Of a stretch of 51,308 bases of DNA, positions 26,941-35,599 are shown one piece after another. The stretch covers positions 1 to 51,308 of the forward strand of contig DUPN01000108.1 of the NCBI GenBank assembly GCA_012838305.1, in the 5' to 3' direction. A program made the translations under genes and the position numbers. The notes below the pieces were generated by a model. That model was not told the origin of the DNA. It saw nothing but the letters and a program-made list of their open reading frames with translations, and searched no databases. Every line of letters begins with the position of its first letter. Positions within the stretch are counted from its first letter, which is position 1. This DNA is from Bacillota bacterium. Its GTDB lineage: Bacteria > Bacillota > Limnochordia > Darwinibacteriales > Darwinibacteriaceae.

Positions 26941-27904
26941 CCTCGCAGACGTAATCCGATTTTTCCAGGAGCAGGACGACTTCATCATTGTGGGTCATGA
27001 GCATCCCGATCCAGATAGCTTAGGTTCGATCCTAGGCTTGTATTTCGGCCTGACGAAACTGGGGAAAAAATGCCGGGCAGTCAGCGCCGATCCCATTCCC
27101 AGCAACCTTTCATGGCCAGGCCTGGATAAATTTGAGCATATTCCAACAGGTTTTGACGCCGGCGAAAGCTGCGTTGTTGTACTGGATGCCGAGCCGCATC
27201 GCACGGGCTCCATTGCCTCCGGTGTGATGCAGGCTCAGCGGCTGGTGAATATTGACCATCACCAGCGCGAGCGGGGAGCTGGAGACGTGGTCTATGTTAA
27301 TCCCCAAGAGGCGGCCACAAGTGTTATTGTCTATCGTCTCCTCCTTGGACTGAGCATTGACCTTGACCTAGAGATAGCTACGGTCCTCTACGGTGGAATC
27401 GTCGGTGATACGGGGGGCTTTCGCCATGCCAACACCACTAGCGAAGTTTTTGCCATTGCTAGCGAACTGCTTCGCTTTGGAGTGCAGCCCGCACCCATAG
27501 CGAGGGAGATCTTTAGCAGCCAGCCTCTGGAGTTCCTCAAGCTCCTGGGCCAGGCCCTAACTAATTTGCAGATCTCTGCGGATGGAAAATTGGTGTGGAT
27601 GGTCCTCTCTTATGATCAGTTCCTGGAATTTGGAGTGGATCCTAGAGACACCGATCACCTAGTCAATTACGCGCGCCTGCTGGACACCGCAGAAATCGCC
27701 ATGGTGTTTCGGGAGATCCGCCCTGGAGAGATCCGCCTGGGGCTCAGGGCCAATTCCCTGGACGTGGGGAGCCTAGCTCGCCATTTGGGTGGAGGGGGCC
27801 ATAAACTCGCCTCGGGAGCAAGCTTGAAAGGTGACTTGCAGGAATTGGCCGCCACTGTGGTGAAAACGGCAGAACATTTTCTCCTAACGGGTGAGTTGAT
27901 TTGA
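26933..27904 (+). CDS. nrnA: Bifunctional oligoribonuclease/pAp phosphatase NrnA (DHH-DHHA1)
   Basis: 323 residues. NrnA degrades nano-RNA and dephosphorylates 3'-phosphoadenosine 5'-phosphate; homologues also hydrolyse cyclic-dinucleotide products. The DHH domain has GHEHPDPDSLGS, LDAEPH and NIDHHQRE for metal binding, then GIVGDTGGFRHANTT. The C-terminal DHHA1 domain ends with LGGGGHKLASGAS. The ATG lies within the end of rbfA, with GAGGGG upstream; longer in-frame extensions are inside rbfA. An nrnA between rbfA and truB is common in Clostridia but not in Bacillus. Confidence 0.93.
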   Translation: MNSLADVIRFFQEQDDFIIVGHEHPDPDSLGSILGLYFGLTKLGKKCRAVSADPIPSNLSWPGLDKFEHIPTGFDAGESCVVVLDAEPHRTGSIASGVMQAQRLVNIDHHQRERGAGDVVYVNPQEAATSVIVYRLLLGLSIDLDLEIATVLYGGIVGDTGGFRHANTTSEVFAIASELLRFGVQPAPIAREIFSSQPLEFLKLLGQALTNLQISADGKLVWMVLSYDQFLEFGVDPRDTDHLVNYARLLDTAEIAMVFREIRPGEIRLGLRANSLDVGSLARHLGGGGHKLASGASLKGDLQELAATVVKTAEHFLLTGELI

Positions 27905-28833
27905 TGGACGGCATTATAAACGTTCTAAAACCACCGGGAATGAGTTCCCATCAGGTTGTAAGCTTTATCCGCAGGCTGCTGAAGACCAAGAAAGTGGGGC
28001 ATACTGGCACCCTTGACCCGGGAGCCAGCGGTGTGCTTCCCCTTGTGGTGGGAAACGCCACCAAGCTTTCCAACTACCTTATGGATCATGACAAGACCTA
28101 TCTGGCCGAGTTGACCTTGGGCATTTCCACCACCAGCCAGGACGCGAGCGGAACCACTTCAGCCCTGAACACAAACTTTTCTCTGTCACCACGGAAGCTC
28201 GCAGACTGCCTCGCTTCGTTCCAAGGGACCATCTCACAGACCCCACCCATGGCCTCAGCCATTCGCGTGGAGGGCAAAAGGCTCTACGAGCTCTACCGTC
28301 AAGGTGTTTCTGTACCCAGAAAGCCGCGGCAAGTCCAAGTGCATTCCATCAATATCATGGCGTTGTGGAGCGAAGAAGAAGACAAAATCGGATTTGGTAC
28401 CCGGGTGCTGCTCCGCATTCATTGTTCCAAAGGCACCTATGTTCGAACCCTCTGTCATGATCTAGGGGAGAAGCTTGGGGTAGGAGGGCATATGTCCTTT
28501 TTGACGCGCCTGGCCAGCGGTCCTTTTCATAGTTCGGAGGCTCATACCTTAGAAGAGATTGCAGCTTTGGTTGAGCGGGGTGAGGACCGTTTTCTCCTGC
28601 CTATGCAGGAAGCCCTGCAAGGATGGACCATGGTCAAGGTCCATCCCCTGATGCAGGAGCGAATCCGACATGGAAACTTCATTTTACCCCAGCATTTCCT
28701 GGATGTTCCCGCCACATTGACGGTAGGAGACGATGTGGTGCTCCTCAGTGTTGAAGGCGATGTCCTGGCCTTAGCAGAAATAAAAATGGCAGACCAGATC
28801 ATCTGCCAACCATATCGAGTCTTCATGAGATAG
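27904..28833 (+). CDS. truB: tRNA pseudouridine(55) synthase
   Basis: 309 residues. TruB makes pseudouridine 55 in the T-loop of tRNA. It starts GIINVLKPPGMSSHQVV; the catalytic Asp38 lies in GHTGTLDPGASGVLP. KTYLAELTLGISTTSQDASG and QTPPMASAIRVEGKRLYE are typical, and a PUA-like C-terminal region follows. The ATG shares one base with the nrnA stop (TGATG). With TrmFO it adds a second T-loop modification enzyme to this window. Confidence 0.96.
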   Translation: MDGIINVLKPPGMSSHQVVSFIRRLLKTKKVGHTGTLDPGASGVLPLVVGNATKLSNYLMDHDKTYLAELTLGISTTSQDASGTTSALNTNFSLSPRKLADCLASFQGTISQTPPMASAIRVEGKRLYELYRQGVSVPRKPRQVQVHSINIMALWSEEEDKIGFGTRVLLRIHCSKGTYVRTLCHDLGEKLGVGGHMSFLTRLASGPFHSSEAHTLEEIAALVERGEDRFLLPMQEALQGWTMVKVHPLMQERIRHGNFILPQHFLDVPATLTVGDDVVLLSVEGDVLALAEIKMADQIICQPYRVFMR

Positions 28834-28842
28834 GTGCATGGT

Positions 28843-29736
28843 ATGAAATTAAACTGGATTCAGCGTCAAAACCCCACTGCACGCAGTGTAGCCCTGGGAA
28901 CCTTTGACGGGGTTCACCTAGGTCACCAAAGGCTTCTCCAGGAAGCGATCGCCAGGAAAACTCTTGGTGGGACCAGTTGCGTGTGTACATTTGATATACC
29001 TCCGGAGCAGTACTTTCAAGGTCGCCTGCGCCTGCTCAGCTCCTTTCAGACGAGGGTTGAACTCTTTCTTGCCTTTGGCATTGACGAGGTGGCTTGGCTG
29101 CCCTTTGGGACGGAATTCACCTCCATGGAGGCCCAAGACTTCGTGACCAAATTCCTCGTGAACGAGCTGCGGGCCAATGAAGTAATCTGCGGCTACAATT
29201 ACCGTTTTGGCAGCAAGCGCGGTGGTGATGCCGCCTTCCTTCAGGAACAAGGCAAGCTCTACGGCTTTTCCGTGACTGTGGTTCCACCGGTGACGGCAAA
29301 AGATGGACAAACCATTAGCAGTACGGCCATTCGCAAACTCTTAGCCCAAGGCCGTCTGGCGGCGGCCGCCCGATACCTCGGGTATTACCCCTCCTATAGG
29401 GGAGAGATAACACGGGCCGACAGAGGAGATCGATCCCCCCTTACCGCCAGATTTGATCCCGCCTTAGTTCTGCCTGGAGAGGGAGTGTACCTAACGCGCT
29501 GTCTAGGTCCCAAACAAGAAGGGGCATTTGCCCTTGCTGCCGTGCGCGGCGCTTGCGATATCGAGCTTTTCATGCTTGATTCCAGAGGCCAAGGGTTTGG
29601 ACATCTTCTCGACGTGCAGTTCGTGCACCGGCTTGGAGACGTGGGAAGCGCACCACCAGGGGAGTCTGAACGGATGGCAGCCCGACAATTGTTGCCCGGA
29701 TTTCATTTACAAGATGGCAAAGTTGTGCTAAAATAG
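28843..29736 (+). CDS. ribF: RibF-type FAD synthetase with a degenerate riboflavin kinase domain
   Basis: 297 residues. The N-terminal FMN adenylyltransferase domain is intact: VALGTFDGVHLGHQ at 16-29 has the H-x-G-H nucleotide site (His25, His28), and CGYNYRFGSKRGGD and ISSTAIRKLL follow. The C-terminal half should be the riboflavin kinase. There the canonical G-F-P-T-A-N motif is replaced by SPLTARF (198-204; Asn to Arg at 203), the Gly-rich lead-in is lost (YRGEITRADRGD), and the R-x-E-x-x-F segment with the catalytic Glu is not recognisable (HRLGDVGSAPPGES). FMN adenylylation is therefore likely, kinase activity doubtful. The ATG after TAGGTG is preferred over the GTG at 28834. Confidence 0.85.
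   Translation: MKLNWIQRQNPTARSVALGTFDGVHLGHQRLLQEAIARKTLGGTSCVCTFDIPPEQYFQGRLRLLSSFQTRVELFLAFGIDEVAWLPFGTEFTSMEAQDFVTKFLVNELRANEVICGYNYRFGSKRGGDAAFLQEQGKLYGFSVTVVPPVTAKDGQTISSTAIRKLLAQGRLAAAARYLGYYPSYRGEITRADRGDRSPLTARFDPALVLPGEGVYLTRCLGPKQEGAFALAAVRGACDIELFMLDSRGQGFGHLLDVQFVHRLGDVGSAPPGESERMAARQLLPGFHLQDGKVVLK
29706..29734 (+). promoter_or_regulatory. Promoter of rpsO
   Basis: TTTACA (29706-29711), a 17-bp spacer and TAAAAT (29729-29734), with TGC just before the -10. Each hexamer has five of six consensus bases. It overlaps the last codons of ribF and separates rpsO from the NusA operon. Confidence 0.8.
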
Positions 29737-29744
29737 CATTGTGC

Positions 29745-29850
29745 TTGGGACACAGATCTTCCCGGCATCTCAACCCTTTTCTAGGAACTGCGTATCTCCG
29801 GCGCACTTCTTGGGAAGCGGTCATACCAAATCTAGTTGGAGGTGGCGTTT
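29745..29850 (+). promoter_or_regulatory. Structured 5' leader of rpsO
   Basis: About 105 bases between promoter and start codon. CTTCCC (29758-29763) can pair with GGGAAG (29812-29817), enclosing smaller hairpins. S15 represses its own mRNA through leader structures in several bacteria. I see the potential pairing but no specific known motif. Confidence 0.3.
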
Positions 29851-30117
29851 TTGATCTCTAAAGAATCAAAAACAGAAATTATTGAGCAATTTAGTCGACA
29901 TGAGGGTGACACTGGGTCCCCAGAGGTACAAGTGGCTATCCTAACCAAGAGAATTCGGGAGCTTACTGAGCACCTCAAAGTGCACAAAAATGATCATCAC
30001 TCCAGAAGGGGCCTCTACAAGATGATCGGGCAAAGACGTGGCCTTTTGAACTATCTGATGAAAAAGGACATTGAACGTTACCGCAGTCTTATTGAGGAGC
30101 TAGGTTTACGTCGATAA
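29851..30117 (+). CDS. rpsO: 30S ribosomal protein S15
   Basis: 88 residues, one less than Bacillus S15. S15 is a primary 16S rRNA binder at the three-way junction of the platform. [38 protein letters not shown] and the end [13 protein letters not shown] are signatures. The TTG start stands 6 bases after GGAGGTGG; an upstream in-frame TTG precedes that site and is not used. Confidence 0.97.
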   Translation: MISKESKTEIIEQFSRHEGDTGSPEVQVAILTKRIRELTEHLKVHKNDHHSRRGLYKMIGQRRGLLNYLMKKDIERYRSLIEELGLRR

Positions 30118-30123
30118 ACACAC

Positions 30124-30148
30124 GAGCGGGTAACACCCGCTCTTTTTT
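30124..30148 (+). terminator. Rho-independent terminator after rpsO
   Basis: GAGCGGGT / ACCCGCTC, a perfect 8-bp stem with the loop AAC, followed by TTTTTT. It lies 6 bases after the rpsO stop. Confidence 0.93.
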
Positions 30149-30191
30149 GAGTGAACGATCCATACTCGCTATGGGTCCGCATGAAAGAGGC

Positions 30192-30197
30192 TATACT
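30192..30197 (+). promoter_or_regulatory. Possible -10 element of a pnp promoter
   Basis: TATACT lies 40 bases before pnp and after the rpsO terminator, so a promoter is expected here. No good -35 stands at the right distance, so only the -10 is proposed. Confidence 0.3.
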
Positions 30198-30236
30198 AAG
30201 TACATAGCTGAACACAATGTAAATGGAGGTCAAATT

Positions 30237-32348
30237 ATGCTAAACGAGTTTCGTTTGGAACTGGGGGGACGTCCCCTCGTTCTCGAATTTGGCGAACTGG
30301 CGAAACAGGCTAACGGCTCCGTCTTAGTCCGTTACGGAGACACTGTTGTGCTGGTCACCGCCACCATGAGTTTGAAGCCTAGGGAAGGAATTGACTTCTT
30401 TCCGCTACTGGTAGACTATGAAGAGCGCATGTATGCCGCAGGGAAGATTCCCGGCGGGTGGGGCCGCAGGGAAGGAAGGCCCAGTGAAGACGCGATCCTT
30501 TCTGCTCGAATGATTGACCGTCCGCTGCGTCCCTTGTTCCCTGATGGATTTCGCAATGATGTGCAGATTGTCGCTTCCGTCCTCTGTGTAGACAAGAGCA
30601 ATTCCCCGACGATTGCGGCTTTAATCGGCGCCAGCGCTGCCTTGCATATCTCGAATATTCCTTTTTCCGGACCTGTTGCAGCCGTTAATGTTGGTTTCGT
30701 GGGCGGCGAGTTCATCATTAACCCCACCTTGGCCCAGCAGGCCAACTCTAGCCTGGATATCACAGTAGCCGGCACAAAGGACGCTGTGATGATGGTAGAA
30801 GCCGCGGCCAACGAAGTTCCAGAGAAAGTCGTCCTGGATGCCATCGGGTTTGCCCACACCATTGTCAAGCAAGTGTGCGAGTTACAGGAACAGATCCGGG
30901 AAAAAATCGGATCGGAAAAGCTGGAGGTAGCTGTGGCTCAACCCGAAGCGCAGATCGACAAATGGGTGCGGGAGGCGATCACCCAAGATCTCTCCGCAGC
31001 CTTGCTTACCCCCGATAAGCTGGAGAGACAACGCCTCGTAGATGAACTGCAAGCCAGTCTCCACGACGCCTATCTGGAAGCTCACGGCGATCAAGCATAT
31101 GAAGAACATGGCAAAGCCCTAGATATGGTTTTTGACACCGTGATGAAAGAGGAAGTACGTCGCTCGATTACCAAGGATAAGATCCGACCCGATGGACGCA
31201 AGCCGGACGAAATTCGGCCCATCAGCTGTCAAGTGGGGCTCTTACCCCGTGTGCATGGAACAGGTCTGTTCACCCGTGGTCAGACACAGGTCCTCACGGC
31301 CCTAACCCTTGGTCTTAAGAGCGATGAGCAAATGCTCGACAACCTCACCGACGATGAAAGCAAGCGCTACATACACCACTATAATTTCCCCGCCTTCAGT
31401 GTGGGTGAAGTGCGTCCTGTGCGCGGTCCCGGTCGCCGTGAAATTGGCCACGGGGCCTTGGCGGAGCGTGCCTTACTGCCTGTGATCCCCAAGGAAGAGG
31501 AGTTCCCCTATACACTGCGTTTGGTCTCGGAGGTTCTAGAGTCCAACGGTTCCTCCTCCATGGCGAGCATTTGCGGCAGCACCCTGTCTCTGATGGATGC
31601 AGGAGTGCCCATCAAGAGACCGGTAGCGGGTATTGCCATGGGTTTGATGATGCTCGGTGACGATTTTACCATTCTCACCGATATTCAAGGTCTGGAAGAC
31701 GCCCTCGGAGACATGGACTTCAAAGTGGCAGGGACCAGCGAAGGGATCACGGCCCTCCAAATGGATATCAAAATTGGGGGCGTGACCCAGGAGATCATGG
31801 CCCAGGCTTTGGAGCAGGCACGTCAGGGACGCCTCTTCATTCTGAATAAGATCACCGCAGCCATCCCGGCGCCCCGAGCGGAGCTGTCTCCCTATGCGCC
31901 CAGAATCATTACCATGGAAATTCCTGTGGACAAAATCCGCGACGTGATTGGACCAGGGGGAAAGATCATTCGTGAGATCATCGCCAAGACAGGGGTTGCC
32001 ATCGATATCGAAGATGATGGCCGAGTCTATATTGCCTCCACCGATGGCGAAGGGGGCGGGCAAGCTCAAAAACTGATTGAGCGCTACGTGAAAGAAGTGG
32101 AGGTAGGAGAAACCTACCTGGGTACGGTGAAGCGGATCATGAACTTCGGTGCCTTTGTGGAAATCCTCCCTGGAAAGGAAGGTTTGGTTCATATTTCACA
32201 ATTAGAGCGCAAGAGAGTGAACAAAGTCGAAGATGTGGTGAACATTGGAGATGAGGTTCTGGTCAAAGTCATAGAGATTGACCGCCAAGGAAGAATCAAT
32301 CTTTCCCGCAAAGAAGCGTTGCCTCCAGAGAAGGAAATCGAAGCCTAG
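30237..32348 (+). CDS. pnp: Polyribonucleotide nucleotidyltransferase (PNPase)
   Basis: 703 residues. PNPase is a trimeric phosphorolytic 3'-5' exoribonuclease. Two RNase PH domains flank an all-helical part: the first contains [12 protein letters not shown] and DRPLRPLFP, the second [21 protein letters not shown] and [14 protein letters not shown] with the catalytic aspartates. A KH domain ([20 protein letters not shown]) and an S1 domain ([20 protein letters not shown]) close the protein. The ATG has GGAGG 7 bases before it; in-frame TTG starts upstream fall in the terminator. rpsO-pnp is a nearly universal pair. Confidence 0.98.
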   Translation: MLNEFRLELGGRPLVLEFGELAKQANGSVLVRYGDTVVLVTATMSLKPREGIDFFPLLVDYEERMYAAGKIPGGWGRREGRPSEDAILSARMIDRPLRPLFPDGFRNDVQIVASVLCVDKSNSPTIAALIGASAALHISNIPFSGPVAAVNVGFVGGEFIINPTLAQQANSSLDITVAGTKDAVMMVEAAANEVPEKVVLDAIGFAHTIVKQVCELQEQIREKIGSEKLEVAVAQPEAQIDKWVREAITQDLSAALLTPDKLERQRLVDELQASLHDAYLEAHGDQAYEEHGKALDMVFDTVMKEEVRRSITKDKIRPDGRKPDEIRPISCQVGLLPRVHGTGLFTRGQTQVLTALTLGLKSDEQMLDNLTDDESKRYIHHYNFPAFSVGEVRPVRGPGRREIGHGALAERALLPVIPKEEEFPYTLRLVSEVLESNGSSSMASICGSTLSLMDAGVPIKRPVAGIAMGLMMLGDDFTILTDIQGLEDALGDMDFKVAGTSEGITALQMDIKIGGVTQEIMAQALEQARQGRLFILNKITAAIPAPRAELSPYAPRIITMEIPVDKIRDVIGPGGKIIREIIAKTGVAIDIEDDGRVYIASTDGEGGGQAQKLIERYVKEVEVGETYLGTVKRIMNFGAFVEILPGKEGLVHISQLERKRVNKVEDVVNIGDEVLVKVIEIDRQGRINLSRKEALPPEKEIEA

Positions 32349-32377
32349 TATCGAAATAACTTAATATAGAACTAAAG

Positions 32378-32414
32378 AAGCAGGTAGGATCGACAACCTG
32401 CTTTTTCCTTTTTT
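32378..32414 (+). terminator. Rho-independent terminator after pnp
   Basis: AAGCAGGT (32378-32385) pairs with ACCTGCTT (32396-32403) around a 10-base loop; TTTTT, CC and TTTTTT follow. It separates pnp from the fermentation genes, for which no clear promoter is seen in the 21 bases that remain. Confidence 0.87.
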
Positions 32415-32435
32415 AACATGGAGAGGAGTGTGTGC

Positions 32436-33320
32436 ATGGCGATCCTCGCTCTATATTCTCATCCCCGCACCCTGCAGGTGGCCCTCGATGGAGATTCCCG
32501 TGTTCAGACCGCAGCTTTCCCCTCTGGAGGGCCAGAGATCATCGAAGAGCACCTTTTACCCTGGCTCGCCCAGATGGGGATCAGTGCCGAGGGTCTGCGC
32601 TTTGTGGTGACCAATGAATCTTCCCGCTTGTCCCGTTCCTTGAGTGAGCGTTTTGATCTTCCAGTCCATCTCGTTGACCCTGCCCGTCATAGGGAATGCT
32701 GGCTCCAGTCCTATGTTACAGGAACGCCGGCCCTAGAGCGCAGGTGCCAAACGGATACCTTTATCTTCCGGTATTTGGCAGGGCAGGAAGCGGCGAAAAG
32801 AGATCGTGATCGAACTGCAGCACGGTGCATCGTGGCCCACCTGGATCAAGAAAACCAGTTTGGGGCACTTATCGGTACCAGGCTTATCGACGGGCTGAGC
32901 AGCCTGGACGAAGGACCCTTTGCACTCAGACAAAGCGGCGGACTGCCATTTGATGCTGTCCTTGACCTTTGCCAAGCGCATCGAGAGCGCCAGAGGACCC
33001 TAAGGGCCCTGCACGAGGAGGGAGGACTGCGAGGATATTTGGGCCTAGAGAGCCTGGAGGAGCTTTGGACCAAGCAGGACCACAAGGCAGAGTTGATTCG
33101 AGCAGCCCTGGCCTATCAGATCAGCAAGGAGATCGGCGCACTAGCCGCCGCCCTGGAGGGCCGGATAGATGCCATTATCCTGGGGGGGGAGTTGGTAGCC
33201 CATCAACCCTTCTGTGTGGGACTCCAAGAGCGGATTGGGTTTTTGGGACCTGTGGCCCTCTATCCAGGAAACCAGGCCCTGCCTGCTCTGCTCGCCGGGG
33301 CCAAAACGATCCACATCTGA
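32436..33320 (+). CDS. Degenerate butyrate kinase paralogue (ASKHA fold, probably inactive)
   Basis: 294 residues that align over most of their length with the true butyrate kinase two genes downstream. VAHLDQENQFGALIGTRLID matches its VAHLGGGISVGAHRCGRVVD. LDEGPFALRQSGGLPFD matches SGEGPFSPERVGSLPTD. AYQISKEIGALAAALEGRID matches CYQIAKEIGRISTVLCGIVD, and ILGGELVAHQPF matches VLTGGLAHSREL. The catalytic parts are gone: the phosphate-binding NPGSTSTK reads LYSHPRTLQ, the GGGIS loop reads DQENQ, and the HALNHK helix reads RYLAGQ. It is about 60 residues shorter. A regulatory or structural partner of the kinase is one possibility; a different ligand is another. ATG chosen with GAGAGGAG 7 bases upstream. 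Confidence 0.75.
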   Translation: MAILALYSHPRTLQVALDGDSRVQTAAFPSGGPEIIEEHLLPWLAQMGISAEGLRFVVTNESSRLSRSLSERFDLPVHLVDPARHRECWLQSYVTGTPALERRCQTDTFIFRYLAGQEAAKRDRDRTAARCIVAHLDQENQFGALIGTRLIDGLSSLDEGPFALRQSGGLPFDAVLDLCQAHRERQRTLRALHEEGGLRGYLGLESLEELWTKQDHKAELIRAALAYQISKEIGALAAALEGRIDAIILGGELVAHQPFCVGLQERIGFLGPVALYPGNQALPALLAGAKTIHI

Positions 33321-33338
33321 CATAAAGGAGTGTGCACC

Positions 33339-34241
33339 ATGGGATTTACTAACCTCAAGGAGAGTTTAGGGCCGAGCCCCAAGCGTTGCTTGACAGTGGC
33401 TTGGGGTTTGGATAGCGAAGTCTTACTGGCGTGCAGGGAAGCTCTCGATCAAGGCTTCTTGGCGGGAGTGACTGTAACCGCACCTCCCGATCAAGTGAAA
33501 ACGCTGGCGGAAGAGGTGGGCTTGAACCTTGATGGGTTTTCGATCCGACCCGCAGAGACACCTGAGGAAGGCGCCAGCGAAGCAGTACGCTTAATTCGTG
33601 AAGGTCAGTGCGATCTGCTGATGAAAGGCGGCCTCCAAACCAGCGTTATTCTGCGCGCTGTCCTGAACAAAGAGCGGGGCATCAGGGCCCAGGAGCTGCT
33701 GAGTCATGTTGCAGTAATGGAACTGCCAACGGGACGTCTAGCCCTTCTAACCGATGCCGCCATGAACATCAAACCCGATTTATATCAAAAACAGTTGATT
33801 TTAGATAACGCCATTCGGTTCGCCTGGTCCATTGGACTCAAACATCCCAAAGCCGCAGTATTGGCCTCCATTGAGACCGTCAATCCCCAGATGCAGGATA
33901 CCATTGATGCAGCCTGCTTGACTCTGATGGGCAAACGGGGACAGTTCACCAAGCCCGCCACGGTGGATGGACCCTTAGCCTTTGACAACGCCTACTCGCT
34001 GGAGGCAGCAAGGCAGAAAGGCATTGAGAGTGAAGTGGCAGGACAGGCAGACATCTTTATGGTGCAGGACATTACATCCGGCAACCTTCTCTACAAAGCC
34101 TTAACCTATGTGGCTCAGCTTTCCATCGCCGGAGTGGTCGTTGGGGCTTCCTGTCCCATTATCCTTACCTCCCGGGCGGATAGCGCCCCAAGCAAACTGA
34201 ATGCCATTGCCCTGGCCTGCCAGGCTTTAGCAGGAAGCTAA
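33339..34241 (+). CDS. ptb: Phosphate butyryltransferase
   Basis: 300 residues of the PTA/PTB family. It converts butyryl-CoA, or branched-chain acyl-CoA, and phosphate to acyl-phosphate and CoA. Recognisable segments: DLLMKGGLQTSVILRAVLNK, LLTDAAMNIKPDL, VAVLASIETVNPQMQDT-like AAVLASIETVNPQMQDT, DGPLAFDNAYSLEAARQKGI and VQDITSGNLLYKALTY. The ATG has AAAGGAG 8 bases upstream; the GTG at 33330 overlaps that site. Paired with buk 12 bases downstream and with a 2-oxoacid:ferredoxin oxidoreductase, so the acyl-CoA is probably made there. Confidence 0.93.
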   Translation: MGFTNLKESLGPSPKRCLTVAWGLDSEVLLACREALDQGFLAGVTVTAPPDQVKTLAEEVGLNLDGFSIRPAETPEEGASEAVRLIREGQCDLLMKGGLQTSVILRAVLNKERGIRAQELLSHVAVMELPTGRLALLTDAAMNIKPDLYQKQLILDNAIRFAWSIGLKHPKAAVLASIETVNPQMQDTIDAACLTLMGKRGQFTKPATVDGPLAFDNAYSLEAARQKGIESEVAGQADIFMVQDITSGNLLYKALTYVAQLSIAGVVVGASCPIILTSRADSAPSKLNAIALACQALAGS

Positions 34242-34253
34242 GGGGGAAATATT

Positions 34254-35324
34254 GTGGAGCAGATTCTACTCGTACTTAACCCCGGTTCTACCAGCACGAA
34301 ACTGGCCGTGTTTCAAGGTGCGCAGCAAACACACCGTACCAGTCTCCATCATTCCAACGCGGAGTTGGCAGGTTTCAGCGATATTGTGGAGCAGAAGGAT
34401 TTTCGCCAAGGCGTCACAGTAAAATGGTTGCAGAGCGAGGGAGTGTCCCTGGATTCGCTCACGGCCATTGTGGCCAGAGGAGGTCTTCTGGCTCCCATTC
34501 CCGGAGGCACCTACACAATCAATAAGACCATGGTGGAGCAGTTGGCGGAGGGGCGCTATGGAAAGCACGCCTCCAATTTAGGTGCACTGATTGCCTTTGG
34601 TCTGAGCCAACGCCTAGGCATTCCCTCCTTCATTGTGGATCCCGTTGTGGTTGATGAGCTAGAACCGATAGCCCGGATCAGCGGTAACCCCAAAATCGAG
34701 CGAATCAGCATCTTTCATGCCCTGAACCACAAGGCCAATGCCAAAAAAGTAGCGGATCGGATGGGACGTCCCTACGAAGAGCTCAACTTAATTGTGGCCC
34801 ATTTAGGCGGCGGAATCTCCGTCGGAGCCCATAGGTGCGGCAGGGTTGTAGACGTCAACCAGGCCCTTTCCGGCGAGGGCCCCTTTTCGCCGGAAAGAGT
34901 GGGTTCCCTGCCAACGGATGGTTTAGTGCAGTATGTCTTTGATGGAGGATGGCAAAAACCGGCCCTAATGCAGCAATTTGTAGGCCGGTCTGGTTTAGTG
35001 GCCCATCTCGGGAGCAATGACAGCCGCGAAATTGTGGCCAGAATGCATGAAGGCGACGAAGATGCCCGTTTCTATTACCAAGCCATGTGCTATCAAATTG
35101 CTAAGGAAATAGGCAGGATCAGCACGGTCTTGTGCGGTATAGTGGATCAGATCGTGCTAACAGGCGGCCTCGCTCATTCCAGGGAACTGGTGGAAGAGCT
35201 GAAGCGAAGGGTGGAGTTTATAGCTCCAGTAATGGTTTTGCCTGGCGAAAACGAGTTGGAGGCCCTGGCTATGGGTGCTCTGCGCGTTTTGCAGGGTGTT
35301 GAAGAGGCACGTGAATACCGATAA
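34254..35324 (+). CDS. buk: Butyrate kinase (or branched-chain fatty acid kinase)
   Basis: 356 residues, normal for the family. It makes ATP from butyryl-, isobutyryl- or isovaleryl-phosphate. The ASKHA core is intact: LNPGSTSTK at 8-16, VARGGLLAPIPGGTY, HALNHKANAKKVA, IVAHLGGGISVGAH, GSLPTDGLVQYVF and IVLTGGLAHSRELV. It differs from the upstream paralogue exactly at these catalytic segments. GTG start with AGGGGG before it. Its neighbours favour branched-chain acids as the physiological products, but substrate range cannot be read from the sequence. Confidence 0.94.
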   Translation: MEQILLVLNPGSTSTKLAVFQGAQQTHRTSLHHSNAELAGFSDIVEQKDFRQGVTVKWLQSEGVSLDSLTAIVARGGLLAPIPGGTYTINKTMVEQLAEGRYGKHASNLGALIAFGLSQRLGIPSFIVDPVVVDELEPIARISGNPKIERISIFHALNHKANAKKVADRMGRPYEELNLIVAHLGGGISVGAHRCGRVVDVNQALSGEGPFSPERVGSLPTDGLVQYVFDGGWQKPALMQQFVGRSGLVAHLGSNDSREIVARMHEGDEDARFYYQAMCYQIAKEIGRISTVLCGIVDQIVLTGGLAHSRELVEELKRRVEFIAPVMVLPGENELEALAMGALRVLQGVEEAREYR

Positions 35325-35367
35325 GCGTCCAAGACGTAGAGTTAGGTCAAAGAGGGGGGGTGACCTG

Positions 35368-35595
35368 GTGGCCCGAGGTGAAGTACTCGTCAATCAAGAA
35401 CTCTGCAAAGAGTGTAGTTTGTGCATTACTGCCTGTCCCCATAATGTTCTCAGAATTGGGAAGTCCATGAACACAAAAGGGTATCATCCTGTGGAGGCCT
35501 TTGCACCGGAGAGATGTACGGGGTGCACTCTCTGTGCGGTGATGTGCCCCGATGTGGTTTTGACTGTCAGGCGAAAAAGCCCGGAAAGGAAGTGA
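35368..35595 (+). CDS. 2-oxoacid:ferredoxin oxidoreductase, ferredoxin-like (delta) subunit
   Basis: 75 residues with two [4Fe-4S] motifs, CKECSLCITACP and CTGCTLCAVMCP, which pass electrons from the TPP site to ferredoxin. It lies 4 bases before the alpha subunit. The GTG start follows GGGGGGG by 7 bases. In-frame starts further upstream (35275 and 35311) would add an Arg/Lys-rich segment that overlaps the end of buk and is not part of the family, so they are rejected. Confidence 0.9.
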   Translation: MARGEVLVNQELCKECSLCITACPHNVLRIGKSMNTKGYHPVEAFAPERCTGCTLCAVMCPDVVLTVRRKSPERK

Positions 35596-35599
35596 TCCT

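Noticed and set aside
28800-28843. FMN riboswitch before ribF
   Set aside because: truB ends 9 bases upstream and no conserved RFN-type blocks are visible.
32436-33320. The butyrate kinase-like gene as a pseudogene
   Set aside because: It has an intact frame, a good start signal and conserved structural segments; only catalytic motifs have changed.
35275-35367. Longer N-terminus of the ferredoxin subunit
   Set aside because: It overlaps buk, is Arg/Lys-rich without homology, and a much better ribosome binding site precedes the GTG at 35368.
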